Positions 42,801 to 57,700 are shown, counted from the first letter of the stretch. The stretch: 64,000 bases of DNA from Hyaloraphidium curvatum (GCA_025558095.1 JAIVFI010000004.1:186001-250000); one strand, 5' to 3'. Numbers and translations: made by a program. The notes: generated from the sequence alone by a model not told the origin.

Positions 42801-44189
42801 TTGTTCGCCGTAACCCGCTCGGTGCTGTAGATGATGGTCCGGACAAGCTTTCCCTGGGTGGTTCCGAAACCCGTCCGCAGCACGTAGCAAAGTGCGCCAC
42901 CGTCGGGCGCGGCCAAGTCCGTCTTCGCAGTCGGCGGAGTCACTTGGAGGACCTTGGTTCCTCCGTAAAGCAGGTGGAGCTTGTCCGTGCCCCTCTCGTC
43001 AAACTCGTCCTTCAGATCCCGCATGGCAATCGACTCCTTTAGCAGAGGCGTCGACTCGCCACTGAGCATCGCCTCGTTCGCGATCGCTGATCCGTCCAGC
43101 AGAAGCATATCGCACGGCACCGGGCAATCCTCCTTCGATCTCCCAACCGACACAAGATCGCCCGGCACGAGCTTGTCCGTGTCCTCGATGACCCAGCGCT
43201 TGCCCCTCCTGGTGTATATCCGGTAAGGCTTTATGGACATGTTCCGCATCTCGCGAAGACTTTGAAGCCGCTAAGGAAGGAATGCGTCAGCGGCGTCGGC
43301 CGGGCAGCCATGACTGCCCAAACTCACCTGCATGACTACCGTGCTCTCGAACACGAAAAGCATGATGAGCGTGAAGACGGAGTAGTACCACATCTCGTCG
43401 AGGAACCACAGGGCCACGCAAAACAGTTGGAAGACGAAGAAAGGGGCGACCATGTGCTGCTGGAAAAGCTCCTGAAACGTCGGGATGGGGATGTCGAAGC
43501 TTTGCGATTGAAGGTATCAATGCTCCGAATGGCAGCCTGCAATCGCAGGACTCACAAGTTTGCGCCGAACTTGGCGAGCGCCAACTTCCATTCCCCCTGC
43601 GTGGCGATTCCGGAGCTCTCATAGAAGTGCTTCAGCGGGTAGCTCTTCGACGACGGGTACTGGAGCTTGACGAACGCCCGCTTTGCGTCGTCGTAGAAGA
43701 ACTTTCGTTTCTGGAACACGAAGTACCGGCGTTCCCGAGGCTGCGACGCGAGAAGGCCCGTGAATGCCCGTGAAACCGATCCATGACACAAAGCCCAACC
43801 TCGCCGGTCTCCTCGTCCGGGATTGTTTGCGTCTCGATTTCGCACAGAGCTCCGGAGCCGTGGTGCCGGTGCGGAATGACACGAATGAGCTTGGCTCGGA
43901 GAGGGTCCACGGTGGTCAAGCACGTCATCCATGCTTTTGCGGTCACGCTCCAGTGGGTGGAAAGGAACACAAGGGCGTGCATGCTGCACAGGATGACCAA
44001 GGCAAGGTTCCGTGCTTCCGGCGACCCGTAGACGTGGTCATGGTGGAGCAGGACGCTGTACGCGTAAGCCGCGTACAGAATCGCAAACGGCCAGTAGTAG
44101 GCTCGGAGCCATCTGGGCAGAGGAACGTGCAGCGAGGCCACACGGACCGCGTCCGAGGCCACCAGCGATCTGCGGGACGGCTGTTCCAT
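39888..44189 (-). CDS. SPF1: P5A-type ATPase (Spf1/ATP13A1), ER transmembrane-helix dislocase
   Basis: Fourteen exons (44189-43800, 43740-43556, 43499-43328, 43270-42679, 42635-41932, 41882-41757, 41703-41610, 41550-40930, 40873-40738, 40687-40627, 40571-40429, 40376-40268, 40210-40067, 40010-39888) give 1199 residues (human 1204, yeast 1215). Motifs: A-domain LSGEST; P5A-specific [13 protein letters not shown]; phosphorylation site [17 protein letters not shown]; hinge [14 protein letters not shown]. The late cytosolic insertion is Lys/Glu/Arg-rich ([18 protein letters not shown]). It removes misinserted mitochondrial tail-anchored helices from the ER. The gene is divergent from AMMECR1. Confidence 0.97.
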
Positions 44190-44241
44190 ACACGACTCGA
44201 ACGGGGCGCCGGGAAGGTCCTCACTGGGCCATCGCCCCTAG

Positions 44242-45334
<1,093 letters not shown>

Positions 45335-45600
45335 AGATCTGCAAGAGTTGGTGTTTGTGTGCGCATGCCCTGTCGCTCGCTCGTCCGTCTGACTCTGTGG
45401 CATCCAGATGCTGTTAGACATGCCATATGGTTCATACCCGTTCAGAGATTCCATTTCATGTATTGCTTTGTCAATGTGCTGAGGTTGCTCATCTTTCCTT
45501 GCGGATGATCGCAGGCCAGGCCGCACTCGGGGTGATGCGGTCGGCCGCGGCCCCAGCCAAACAATCCAAAACACAGTTCTCGCTTCGCGACGGCCCTGCA

Positions 45601-48224
45601 ATGGCCAAAGACAAGAAGCCAAAGCCCCATCTGGGCCCCTCGGGGATGTCCGTCGTTGAGCGTTCAACACCCCAGCCGGCTTTCAAGAAGCAGCGACGTG
45701 CGTGCCTCTGGTTGCCGGGGAGCATCCGCCCGTTTCGCTCATTGTCTTTCCCAGTCGATGGCGGTGCGGCATCGGCCCCTCGACCGCAGACGAACGGCCA
45801 CGTAGCGAAGCACAAACTGGCCACCCCTTCGGAACCTCGTCCAAAGGCTGCCGCCGCGGTTAAGGCACCGCACACGATGCCGAAAGCTGGTCCGTCAGGT
45901 GCCAAGCCCAACGGCGCAGTCGGCGGCGGAAGCGGCTCCGGTGCGGCCAAACGGAGGGCATCAGACGATGATGATGACTCGGAGGACAATTTGGACGACG
46001 CCTCGGACGAAGAACAGGCCGAAGCCTGTTCGGCGGCTGGGAGCTCGCAAGACTCTGAAAGCGAGGGGGGAGGCTCCTTTGAAACGGCGTCAAGCGACGC
46101 TAGCGATTCGTCCGAGGACGGTGCGGAGGATGATGAAGCGGTTCCGGGACCAGCCAACGGACATGGGGGATCGGAGAGCGGTTCTGAGGACGACGATGCC
46201 GAAGCGGGAGAGGGCAGCGATTCCTCGGACGACTCTGAGGCAGAGGACAACACCAATGCTGCTGAGCCTTCGAAAGTGTCCGAGGAGCCCGCAATGTCGA
46301 TCGTCGACGAGTTGGAAGGTGATTGGTTCTGCGACATTGAATCATGGAAGCGATTTCTGATCCCGCCCACCCCCGCCCACAGGAAAAAAGACGGAGGAGC
46401 TGAACCGATCTTTTGATTCCATTGAAATCACGGAGTCGACCAGGAAGGCCATCGAGGACATGGGGTTCAAGGAGATGACGGAGGTCCAGGCCCGCTCCAT
46501 CGCCCCTGCGCTGACCGGCCGCGACATCCTCGGTGCCGCGAAAACTGGATCCGGAAAGACCCTGGCCTTTCTGATTCCGATCATTGAGCTCCTTGTGCGG
46601 GCAAAGTTCAAGCCGCGGAACGGCACGGGGGCCATCGTGATCTCGCCGACGCGGGAGCTTGCGCTGCAGATTTTTGGGGTGGCCAAGGAGCTCCTGAAGT
46701 ACCACCACCAAACCTTCGGGATCCTCATGGGCGGGGCGAATCGGAAGGCCGAGGCGGAGAAGCTGCAGAAGGGCGTCAACCTTATCGTGGCGACGCCGGG
46801 CAGGCTGCTTGACCACCTGCAGAACACGAGGGGTTTCGTGTTTAAGAACTTGAAATGCCTTGTCATCGACGAGGCGGATCGCATCCTGGAGATTGGTTTC
46901 GAGGAGGAGATGAACCAGATTGTGAAGCTGCTCCCAAAAGGTTGGTGTCGTGGAACGATCGGATCGTCAGCAAGACCGGGAAACGTGCCGCTGGGTCCCA
47001 CCTCGGCTCGTTCACCCATCGGCCCGCTTGACGGGCGTTTTGCGAGAGTAACTTCGGCCACCCTGCGTTTGAGGCGTCGCGGCATCCGACCGTCGCGACG
47101 TTATAGGTTATCAGGGGACACTTTCTGATCCACATTCCGCCTCGCAGATCGCCAAACCATGTTCTTCTCCGCCACTCAGACCACCAAGGTGTCTGATCTC
47201 GCGCGCATCTCCCTGAGGAAGTCGCCACTCTACATCAACGTGGACCAGAACAAGGACAAGGCGACGGTGGACCTTCTGGAGCAGGGCTACGTCGTCTGCC
47301 CCTCCGAGGAGCGTTTCCTGCTCCTCTTCACCTTCCTCAAGAAGAACCTGAAGAAGAAAGTCATTGTCTTTTTCTCGAGCTGCAACTCTGTCAAGTACCA
47401 TTCCGAACTCCTCAACTACATCGACATTCCTGTCTTGGACCTCCATGTGGGTGCGGCGGCCGCTGAGGCGCTGCCGGCTTGCTGACTTTGGATCTGTGAA
47501 CAGGGCAAGCAGAAGCAGCAGAAGCGGACCAACACCTTCTTCGAGTTCTGCAACGCCGAACAGGGCATCCTGTGCTGCACGGATGTCGCCGCCCGTGGGC
47601 TCGATATCCCGCAGGTCGATTGGATCATCCAGTACGACCCGCCGGACGATCCGCGCGAGTACATCCACCGCGTCGGGCGGACGGCCAGGGCCGGCAGCAG
47701 CGGGCGGGCGCTGCTCTTCCTGCTGCCCAGCGAGCTCGGCTTCCTGCGGTACCTGAAGCACGCCAAGGTGCCGCTGAACGAGTACCAGTTTCCCTCGAGC
47801 AAGATCGCCAAGATCCAGGGACAGGTGCGCCTTGCTTTCGTTCGGTCGTGGATGGCGGCTGACCGGATTGCAGCTCGAGAAGCTGGTGGAGACCAATTAC
47901 TACCTGAACAAGTCGGCCAAGGACGGCTACCGCTCCTACATCCAGGCCTACGCTTCCCACTCCCTCAAGAACATCTTCGACGTCGCCTCGCTCGATCTGC
48001 AAAAGGTCGCGAGGGCCTTTGGCTTCCGGGTGCCGCCCAACGTGAACATCACGATCGGTGCCTCGGGGCGCATGGACCGCAAGAACCGCAAGCACGGGTC
48101 CATGCAGGCGGGGTACGGGAGCAAAAAGAGGATCGAGGGGAAGGAGCACTTTCTGAAGCAGCGCGGCGGGATGGCGCACACGTCCGGGAAGCGGGCGCCG
48201 GACGGGCGGCAGTGGAATCGATGA
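45601..48224 (+). CDS. HAS1: HAS1/DDX18 DEAD-box RNA helicase
   Basis: Exons 45601-45697, 45755-46318, 46383-46940, 47148-47446, 47504-47824 and 47874-48224 give 729 residues. About 200 residues of Ser/Asp/Glu-rich acidic N-terminus precede the core. Q motif [11 protein letters not shown], motif [11 protein letters not shown] (the HAS1 variant), [13 protein letters not shown] in [13 protein letters not shown] in FFSAT, and motif [10 protein letters not shown]. The C-terminal HAS1 region [22 protein letters not shown] is present. It acts in 40S and 60S ribosome assembly in the nucleolus. The third intron is 207 nt, the longest found here. The frame is open to an earlier Met at 45535, also possible as the start. 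Confidence 0.96.
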
Positions 48225-48447
48225 TTGTAGACTCGCGTCTCGTTGGCCCAACACGCATCTTCGAACACCGCATCTTCGAACACGAGGACTCTCGGCGGGT
48301 TGCGACGCGGAAAGCCACATAATCTTCCCGCAATTTGAGACCGCCTTCGGAGTGTGCGGAGAGCGTCGAGCGAGATCCATCGATTGCCGTGACCATGTAC
48401 AACCGACAACCCAGCAACGGCCAGAGAAGAAGCAGAAGGAAGTTCTG

Positions 48448-49530
<1,083 letters not shown>

Positions 49531-50525
49531 ATGGCCTCGCCCGCGCCATCGCGGCCGTCGCCGTCGCCGGCGTCGATTGGCCCGTCAAAGTCGCCGCCGC
49601 GGGGGGCGCTGCCCAACGCGGCGGTGTGGCGCGCCGATACGGGCGACGTCACCGCGAAGCTGGAGGACGCCGCGAACCTGCTGTTCGAGCGCAACAAGCG
49701 CGCGAAGCTCAACCTGTCGACCGAGACGAAGGACGCGGAGATTGCGGAGCTGATGCGGGATGCGCGCGAGGGAATCTCGAAGCTGGAGGGCATGCTGTCG
49801 CTGGCCGAGGAGCGGGGCACGTCGTGGGTCCCCGGCTCCGCGCCGTCCGGCCGGTGCCTGACGCCGCATTCAATTCGAAGGACGCCCCGGGACCTCAAGA
49901 TGTGGGAGGACTCGCTCATCAACCTGACGAAGCAGTTCGAGCGGATCGAGAACGTGGCCCTGTCGTCCAACGCCATCGATTCCAACGCTTCGGCGAGGTG
50001 CGGAGCTCGGAACACCGTTTGGAGAGGCATTGGTTGACGTCCTGGACCCGCAGAGCGGAATTGCTCGCCGCCCCGGCCAAGAAGCGGGAGACCCTGACCG
50101 TCCTACCGGACGACGAGCCCGACGAGGGCCGTCCGTCCGACCCTTACGCGGACAAGAGCGACCCCGAGCTGCTCCAGCTGCAAAAGGACATCATGGAAGG
50201 TCCGTCTGCGGCCGGTTGTGCCCACGCTTTTCGCCGTCTGACGCCCCATCTCGCAGATCAGGACCAGTCGCTCGACGCCCTGGTCTCGGTCATCGAGCGG
50301 CAGAAGCAGATCGGCGTGCAGATCAACCAGGAGCTGGACTACCACATCGAGCTGCTGGAGGACACCGAGGAGCGCGTGGACGCGACGACGGGGCGCCTGG
50401 GCTCGGCGCAGAAGCGGCTGGACGTCGTGCGCAAGACCGTGTCGTCCAACTGGGGCCTGTGCACGACCGTGGGGCTGGTCGGGCTGCTGATGGTGGTCCT
50501 GGTGATCATCAAGATCCTCCGATGA
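49531..50525 (+). CDS. Qc-SNARE, syntaxin-8/Syn8-like
   Basis: Exons 49531-49823, 49881-49997, 50054-50199 and 50257-50525 give 274 residues. An N-terminal helical region with coiled-coil character (LLFERNKRAKLNLSTETKDAEIAEL) is followed by a linker, then the SNARE helix DQSLDALVSVIERQKQIGVQINQELDYHIELL with Gln in the central layer (IGVQINQ), and a C-terminal tail anchor (GLVGLLMVVLVIIKIL). The layout fits endosomal Qc-SNAREs such as Syn8/STX8 or Tlg1; the exact paralogue is unsettled. Divergent from the ubiquitin gene. Confidence 0.9.
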
Positions 50526-50701
50526 GGCGTGTGGAGCCGGTGTTCCGCACCGCGGGGCGGGGTTGCGGACGACACGCTGTGACATGGGCAGGACGCGGCC
50601 GCTTGGAAGGGCCGCGAGGAAACGTTCTTTGTCGCCATTAGTTATTCTTAGACAGAGCAAGCAATCCTGGATACATCTCATTCCGGAAGTTCAGTTCGCA
50701 T

Positions 50702-53314
50702 CTACACCGAGAGGTGAATGTCGTTCGCCGCGAGCGGCTTCGTGGGCGAGACAATGTCCGACGACGACATGTCCGATTCTGCAAAGAGATCAACTCCAAA
50801 TAGCTCAATGGGGTTGATGTAGCGAATCCGAGTCTTCATTGTGCCCATCAGCTCGAGGTCCTCCGTGTCCAGCTTGATCAGTTCCAGGTTCTCGGCCATG
50901 TGCTTGGCGTCCGAAGATCGCAGCACGGCGCAGGTGCCGCGCTGCACCGCGCGGGAAACGAGGACCTTTGCCGAGGAGACGCCGTACTTTTCGGCGATGG
51001 AGCGGATGGTGGGGTCCTGCAGGAGATTGGTGATGCCCAGCGGGGCGTAGGCCATGACGGTGATCTCGTTCTTGCGGCAGAAGGAAAGGAGGTCGGGTTG
51101 CGGGAGGTAGGGGTGAGTTTCGTACTGTGGACAGGACAGGGGAAGTGGTTACTGTGGAGGAGCATGGTGACGGACCACGCCCCTGCCCACCTGGTGAACA
51201 GCAGGCTTGATCTTGGCGATGTCCAAAAGCCACTTGACCTTGTTGAGCGGGAAATTGCATATGCCGAGGGCGCGGACCTTTCCTTCGGCGACAAACTTCT
51301 CCATCTCCCGCCACGTGTCCTCGAGGTTGACCTCGACATCGAGCCAGACCTCACCCATCGGGCCCCGGGGAACATCGACGCCAACCACGTCCGGCGGTCC
51401 CAGAAAAGAGATCGGCCAGTGCAGCGAGTACAGGTCCAGGTAATCGTAGCGGAGGTCCTTCAGGGTCTGTTCGAGGGCGGCGCGGAGGTTGGCGGGACGA
51501 TGGTGCGTGTTCCACGCTTTCGAGGAGTGGAAGATCATTTCGCGGGTGATCTTGCCCTTCGCGTAGATCTCGGCTAGTGCATCGCCGATCTCCTTCTCGT
51601 TGTGATCTGCGGAGAAAGGTCAACGACATGGACGCGTCCGGGAGCGCAGGGAACCCACTGATCTGCGCAGTATCGAAATGCCGGTAGCCGAGCTCGATTG
51701 CCGTGCTGATCATGATCGCGATCCTCTCGCGGTCCATGACCTTTGTCCACGCCGTGCCAAGACCGACGCAGGGCACATTTTGCCCCGTGTAGAGCTGGAA
51801 GTGCCGGAAAGGAATGGGAACGGCCGGTGCCGAGTTGGGCTTCGGGATGCTCGGGGCGGTCTCTGCCTGCCGGTCGCGTTCCATCCGGTTGCCGACCACC
51901 TTGAGCGTAGCGTCGTAGGTGGCACCAAGGCCGAGATCACGAGCTCGATCGCCGGGAGTCTTGCCGTCCCTGTCCTTGGCATTCGGATCCGCGCCGGCAA
52001 GAAGGAGTTTCTTGACAATGTCAAAATGGTTCGTCTGTTCGGTTTGAGGAATGAGACGCGGAACGCAACGCAGAAGAGCTCCACTCACGCCAACGGCCCA
52101 GTGGAGAGGAGTGAATTTGAGGGCGTCCGGCAGGTTGATCATGGCCTTGCGTTTGAGCAAGACATCTACCAGCTCGAGCGAAGATCCCAGATAGGAAGCC
52201 CTAAAGGATCACTTTGAGACCGAAATGAACGCTCTCGGATCACGGTGTTGCCCACCATATGAGCGGCGTCCTCCCCAGCGGGTCCTCCGAGTTCACGTCC
52301 ATGCCAGCGTCCGCGAGAAGGTAAGTCACCATTTTGGGGTGGTTCCCGTGGACGGCCAAATGAAGGCAGTTGTAACCCTGGCCGTCAGCAATCTTCGGGT
52401 TGCCTCCGCGATTGACCATGGCCTTCACGGCGTCGACGTGGCCGGCACGGGCGGCCCAGTGAAGAGGCGACGCGGTCGGTGAGCCCGCTTTGCGGTTTGG
52501 ATCGGCGTCTCGTCCTGCAGCGAACGTTAGCTGCAGAACATTGTCGGAGCGCACAGCACCCACGAAGAAGAAGGTTGATGATCTCCGCGTGGTTGTGAAG
52601 AGCCGCCCAGTGCAGCGGCGTCACACCACCGTAGCTCGTATCGGTATCGTTGACCGTGGCCTGTTTTCGATCAAGAAGCTGACGCACCCGGTCCGCGTAG
52701 CCATGACGTGCTGCCATAAAGATGTCCATTTCCTCCGGTCTCACTTGGTCGACCGACGACCGGCTGGATGTGCTCGGTGCGGGGGATTTGGGGGGTTGTA
52801 GTCCAGTTGCGGGAGGCGGTTGAGGAGATGGTTGAGCTGCTGGTTGATTCGAAGGTTGCGGCGAGGTGGAGGAAGTGGCCCCGGGAACGGAACCGGCCCG
52901 AACCGGCGTCGGGGACATGAGAACAGGGGCTGCTGCCGCAGAAGGAGCAGCCGCCGCCGCCGCTGCAGCATCTTTGTAGGGTTTGTTCGGAAAAATGGGT
53001 TCCACGACGTCCTTCTTCGTCCAGGAGGGTTTGGACTCCAGCTTTGGTAACGGAGCTGGCGCCGCCGGCGGCGCCTCGGGTCCGGGAGTGCTGCTGCTTT
53101 GAAGGGCCTGTTCCGTGGCAGCAAGGTTCTGCTCCAAGTCCAGAGTAAGCTCAACGGCGGCAGGCGTCCCAGTGGCCTGGCCGGGAGCAACAGGGGCGAT
53201 CGGCGCCGGAGACGGCGGGGCCGCAGACGCTGGCGAGTTTCGCAGCGATGAAGCCCGTTTCGGCAGCGATTCCGGCAGAATCGGCATCGACGGCGGAAAG
53301 GTAGATCCGCTCAT
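50702..53314 (-). CDS. Ankyrin-repeat (Akr1/HIP14-like) - aldo-keto reductase fusion
   Basis: Exons 53314-52564, 52514-52256, 52200-52089, 52034-51659, 51606-51191 and 51124-50702 give 778 residues. A disordered Pro/Ala-rich N-terminus (about 195) leads to five ankyrin repeats (VTPLHWAALHNHAEIINLLL, SPLHWAARAGHVDAV, GYNCLHLAVHGNHPKMVTYLL, RTPLIWASYLGSSLELVDVLL, FTPLHWAV) in the order and wording of Akr1/HIP14 ankyrin domains. Residues about 430-778 are an aldo-keto reductase barrel: GTAWT, LGYRHFDTAQ, KAWNTHH, YDYLDLYSLHWP, GICNF, PDLLSFCRKNEI. Asp, Lys and His of the catalytic tetrad are present but the Tyr position (DTAQINHNE) reads Asn. The 54-nt third intron is stop-free. Confidence 0.9.
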
Positions 53315-53486
53315 CGTTCCAGAGCTGCGATGGCCGATATCTACGTGTCTAACGGGGGAGACGGACCCGCGACAGGGTCCCGCAACGGTAGGGAAGCGGA
53401 GGGCCAAGGGATCACGGCCACCACCACCGCAACTCAACAGCGTGAAGAGTCGGCGTCCTCGGCAGCGGTAGTCGAGAGTTGACCGA
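53315..53486. promoter_or_regulatory. 172-bp divergent intergenic region
   Basis: Only 172 bp separate the ATG of the ankyrin/reductase fusion from the ATG of the DHHC gene, so both promoters must share it. No TATA box was recognised. Confidence 0.5.
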
Positions 53487-54687
53487 ATGGAGCAGGCACC
53501 GACTGGCCCGGTACATGTGTACCGCGGGCAAAACCGCGTTTGCCGGGTTTTCGGCGTCCAAGTCGTGACCGGGCGCGACAAGGATGCCTTCACCCTCGTT
53601 GGAGCCTTGGTCCTGATCCTTGCACCGAGCATCGTCTTCTACATCTTTGTGTGAGTCCTTCCGTACCTTGGGATTGCGATGCGTGCCTAAGGAGGTGTTC
53701 CACCGCTGCCGGCCGCCTCCACGTTCGTGCCGCAGCTGTCCGCCGCTGTGGGCACGCGGCTACTATCCCGTTCCCATAATCTACGGCTATCTGGTCCTTC
53801 AGACTCTCGTCGAGCTCTTGCGGACAACCGGAACGGACCCGGGTATTATTCCCCGGGACCTGGACCCGTCGCCCCCGACCATTGGCAATGCACAAGTGGC
53901 ACAACCGAGCGCGTACCGCGGAGCGCACGCGCCCGAGGCTACGATCGTCCAAATCCCGGACGGACATGCAGCTGGAGCCGTTTCGACCAGCTCGGCTCCA
54001 AACGGGCAGTCCAACGGAACTGCCCCGCCGCCCCCGCCCCGCGAACCGCTTGTCGGCGAGGTGACGGTGGTCGAGGACGCGCGACCAACGTCGACGCTTC
54101 CGCCCAACTATCCATTTGTGACGACAACGGGCGGCATGGCAGTCCACAGGGACGTGCTCGTAATGGGCAAGGACCACATGAAGAGGAAATGGTGCGAGAC
54201 CTGCCACACGTACCGGCCTCTGAGGGCGAGCCATTGCTCGCTTTGCGACTCGTGTATTGATGCGCACGATCATCACTGCCCGTGGACGGCCAACTGCATC
54301 GGCAGGAGGAACTATCGCCACTTTTTCTTCTTTGTCGTGGGCTGCTGCGGTCTGGCGGTCTACAACATCACGTTTTCCGCCGTCCACCTCGCTATAGTGA
54401 CGGACGAACAGAATGACTTCCTCAAAGCGCTGGCAGCGGCACCGGCATCTATGGCTTTGATCGTGTTTTGCTTCTTCATTGGGATGTCGCTGTGCGGGCT
54501 CGCCTTCATGCATGTGTCGCAGATCGCCAACGGCTTCACAACCCACGAGTCACTGCGGAGCGCGTTCAACGGGATCAAGAAGTCGCGCTTCGACCGCGGT
54601 CTCAACGAGAACTTCCGATGGATGCTTTTCCGGCCGGTTTGGCCAACAATGATCGACTGGAACACGGCGAAGATAGAGCGGAAGTGA
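53487..54687 (+). CDS. DHHC palmitoyltransferase, Erf2/ZDHHC9-14-18 type
   Basis: Exons 53487-53650 and 53736-54687 give 371 residues. VYRGQNRVCRVFG at the N-terminus matches the short Erf2-type entry to helix 1 (VGALVLILAPSIVFYIFV); GTDPGIIPRDL is the TTxE-preceding DPG motif; the Cys-rich domain is WCETCHTYRPLRASHCSLC with active-site DHHC in AHDHHCPW and NCIGRRNYRHF. Four helices are expected. No ankyrin repeats are in this chain. The luminal-cytosolic loop after DPG is Pro-rich and long (about 90 residues). It acylates Cys of membrane proteins at the ER or Golgi. Confidence 0.95.
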
Positions 54688-54795
54688 TGTGGGATTTCTC
54701 TGACCATGAACGAGCTATGTACACTCTACGCGCCAACACGGGACTCCGCCGCTACACTGGGAAACAGAACGCCCAGCCATGTCCAAGTTGCAGTT

Positions 54796-57700
54796 TCACG
54801 CCCTCGCCCTCGTGCGGTTCTCCTTACCCGCCGCCGGCTCGACCACTTTGGGGGCCTTTGCCGTGCCCCCAGCGTCCACTTTGCGCGGCGTTGGTTGCCG
54901 CGGGCTCGGAGCGCTGACAACCTTGCCGAGCTCTTTCCGCTTATTCCGCTCGGCGATTCGCTGCAAGAACGCTGGGGTGTCAGCATTCGCCTGCATCTAC
55001 GCCTGGCGGGCACCCACCTCCACCGTGCTTACGCCGTTCACGAACTTCGCCCGGAAAAGAACGTTCGCATTGTTGAACATGCCCTCCTTGAGCGAAACCA
55101 CGATGAACTGGGAGCCACTGAACCGCGTTCGCAACATCTGTCCAATGTTCTGCGTGTGCGACAGATCGAGCGCAGCGTCGACCTCGTCGAGGATATACAT
55201 GGGCGCCGGTTTGTATCGGAGGAGGGCAAGGATGAGCGAAAGTGCGATGAGCGATCTGCAGTTCGGGAATGCATGTCAGCAGAGATTGGTCGCATGCTAG
55301 AGCTAGCCGCACCTTTGACCACCGCTGAGCTCCGTCAGGCTCTGTTTCCAAACTCCTCCGAGGTTGACCTTGACCTCGAGCCCCTCGGTGATGTCCTGGT
55401 TCTCGGGCGGCTCGAGTTTCGCCGTGTTGCCGGGCAAGAGGTCGCCAAAAATGCCGCCAAAGTCGCCGTTGACCTGCTTCCAAGTAGTCTCCAGTGCGGC
55501 GAGCTTGTGCTTGTCGAGCTCCACGATCGTCTCCTGGATCTTGCGCTTGTCCTTTCGCACGGTCGAGAGCATCTGCTTCAGGGACGTCTCTTTCTTCTCG
55601 TACCTGGAACCGCCATGTTTGAGTCAAATAAAGATCCCTATGCGCCGCCGAACCCACCGATCGACGGTCTCCATGACCTTCATGTCGGTCTTCTTCCGCA
55701 AGGAGTCGTGCTTGTCCTCGAGCTGTTTCAGCTTCTTCCTTTCCTCCGCAATGTTCTTGGATTCAAAGTCGTACGGCGTGTTCGGCTTGCCAAAGAGCCT
55801 GTCACGACGGATCAATCGACGAGGCATCACGACGGTTCTCCAGATACCCACTGCTTCTGGCCCTGGATCCACTCAAACTGCTTCTCCAACTCCTTCTGAC
55901 GCTTTCGCGCCGTCTCCTTCTCCTCCTTGAAGTGCTGCAGGTCGTGCGCCAGCTTCTGCGATTCGAGCTCGGCGTCCGAGCGCTGGACTTCGCAGCGCTT
56001 CTTTTCGGCCTCCAGCTGCTGCAGCTCCGTGTCGAACTTTGCAAGTGCCTTGCGCTCCTTGTCCAGCTCCGCCTGCGCGGCGTCCAGGTCCTTCTGTGCT
56101 CCCAGAGTCGTTTAGCGGCGCGGAAAGTTGGACACACTTCCCTACCTTCACGCCGGCCATCTGCTGTGCGAGCTTGTGGACCTCCTTCTTGTACTCCTCG
56201 ATAGACGCCGACGCGCTCGCGAGCTGCTCGTTGGCTTTGCCGAGTTCCGACTCCATTTGCTCTGCGTCTCGTGAGCACTCGACGACGGGCCGCACGCAAG
56301 TGAGAACCCACCGATCTCGGCCTTGAGGAGCTGAATCGCGGCCTGCTTCTCCTTGAAGGACGCTGTTCCCTTGCCGACGTCCTTCTTCAGGCTGGCAATC
56401 TCGGCCTTGATGCTCTTGAGCTTCTCCTCCTTGTGGTCCTCGAACTCGGCCATCTCCTTCTCGATGCTCTTGATTTGCTCCTGGACCTCGGTCCGCTTCG
56501 CCTTGTTGTCCTCGATCGCTTGCGTGTTCTGCTCGATCTGGGTCCGCAGGTCCGCAATGCTCTGCAGGAGCTGCGCATTGGCGCTCTTGCCGATCCGCTC
56601 CTGGACGAGCTTGAGCTCGTGCTGCAGGAGCTCCTTTTGAGCCGTGAGGTCTTTGACGGCCTTGCCCGACTTCTGCACGTCCGCAAGCTCCTCGTTGATC
56701 TTGGCGAGGTCCGCGTTGAGCGCCGCGAGGGCGGCCTGCTGCTCCCGGAGGGCTTGGAAGTTGATGATGACTCCCGCGGAAGAAGGCTTCGAGCCACCGG
56801 AAAGCGTTCCAGTGGGGTTGTACTCGTCGCCATCGATGGTGATGGAACGCAGGCGGACAGCCTGGTTGAAGGTCACCTTCTTGGCCGTTTCGGCGTCTGC
56901 GAAAGTGCGAGCTCAGTCTAGGTCAAGGATCGTTTGCAATCGGACGAACCTTTGCAGACAAGGGTCCCTCCGAAGACGTACTCCATGGCCTTTGTGACCT
57001 CGTCGTCGTATCCGATCAGGTTCAAGGCGAGGTCGACGCCGCCGGGGGCAATCTTCTTGGCAGCGTTGATTTTCTGTCCCAGGGGGTCAGCGGGCAGCAT
57101 TGAACGATGGCCACAAGCAACAGACCTCGGCATTGGCCACGAATGCCTGGATTTTGTTGAGAGGAATGATCGTGACCTTGCGCTTGAGCTTGCCGTTCGA
57201 GAGCAGCTTGCTGCCCACAACCTCGGTGTCCACCACCACGTTGAACAGCCGCCCGCCCGCGGCAATCTCCAAGGCGGTCGAGTACTGGGCATTGTTGGGC
57301 GGCAGCGAGACGAGCTCCGCAACGAGGCCCTTGACCTGCCGCCGGTCAAAGTTGGGCTCGGGATTGCTGTAGGAGAACTCGTAGCGCGCCAGGTCGCCCT
57401 GGATGCGATCGACCTGCGTCCTGAGCTTGGCGACCTCGTCCGCCTTGGCCGACTTGCGCTGCAGAGCCGCGACCTCTTTCTCGGGGTCGAAGCCCGCGGA
57501 AGCGAGCTTGGTCTCGACGTCCTTGAGCTTCTTGGCGAGCGCCTCCTGCTCCTGGAGCGAGCCCGCCGATTCCTTCTCCGCCTTGCGAGCCTTGGGCTCC
57601 AGGTCTTTGAGTTCGCGCTCGCACGCCTTGATCTTGACCTTGAGCTGCTCGATCGTGGATCCGTGCGACGCGGCCGCGGCTTTGGCGGCCTGTAGCTGGT

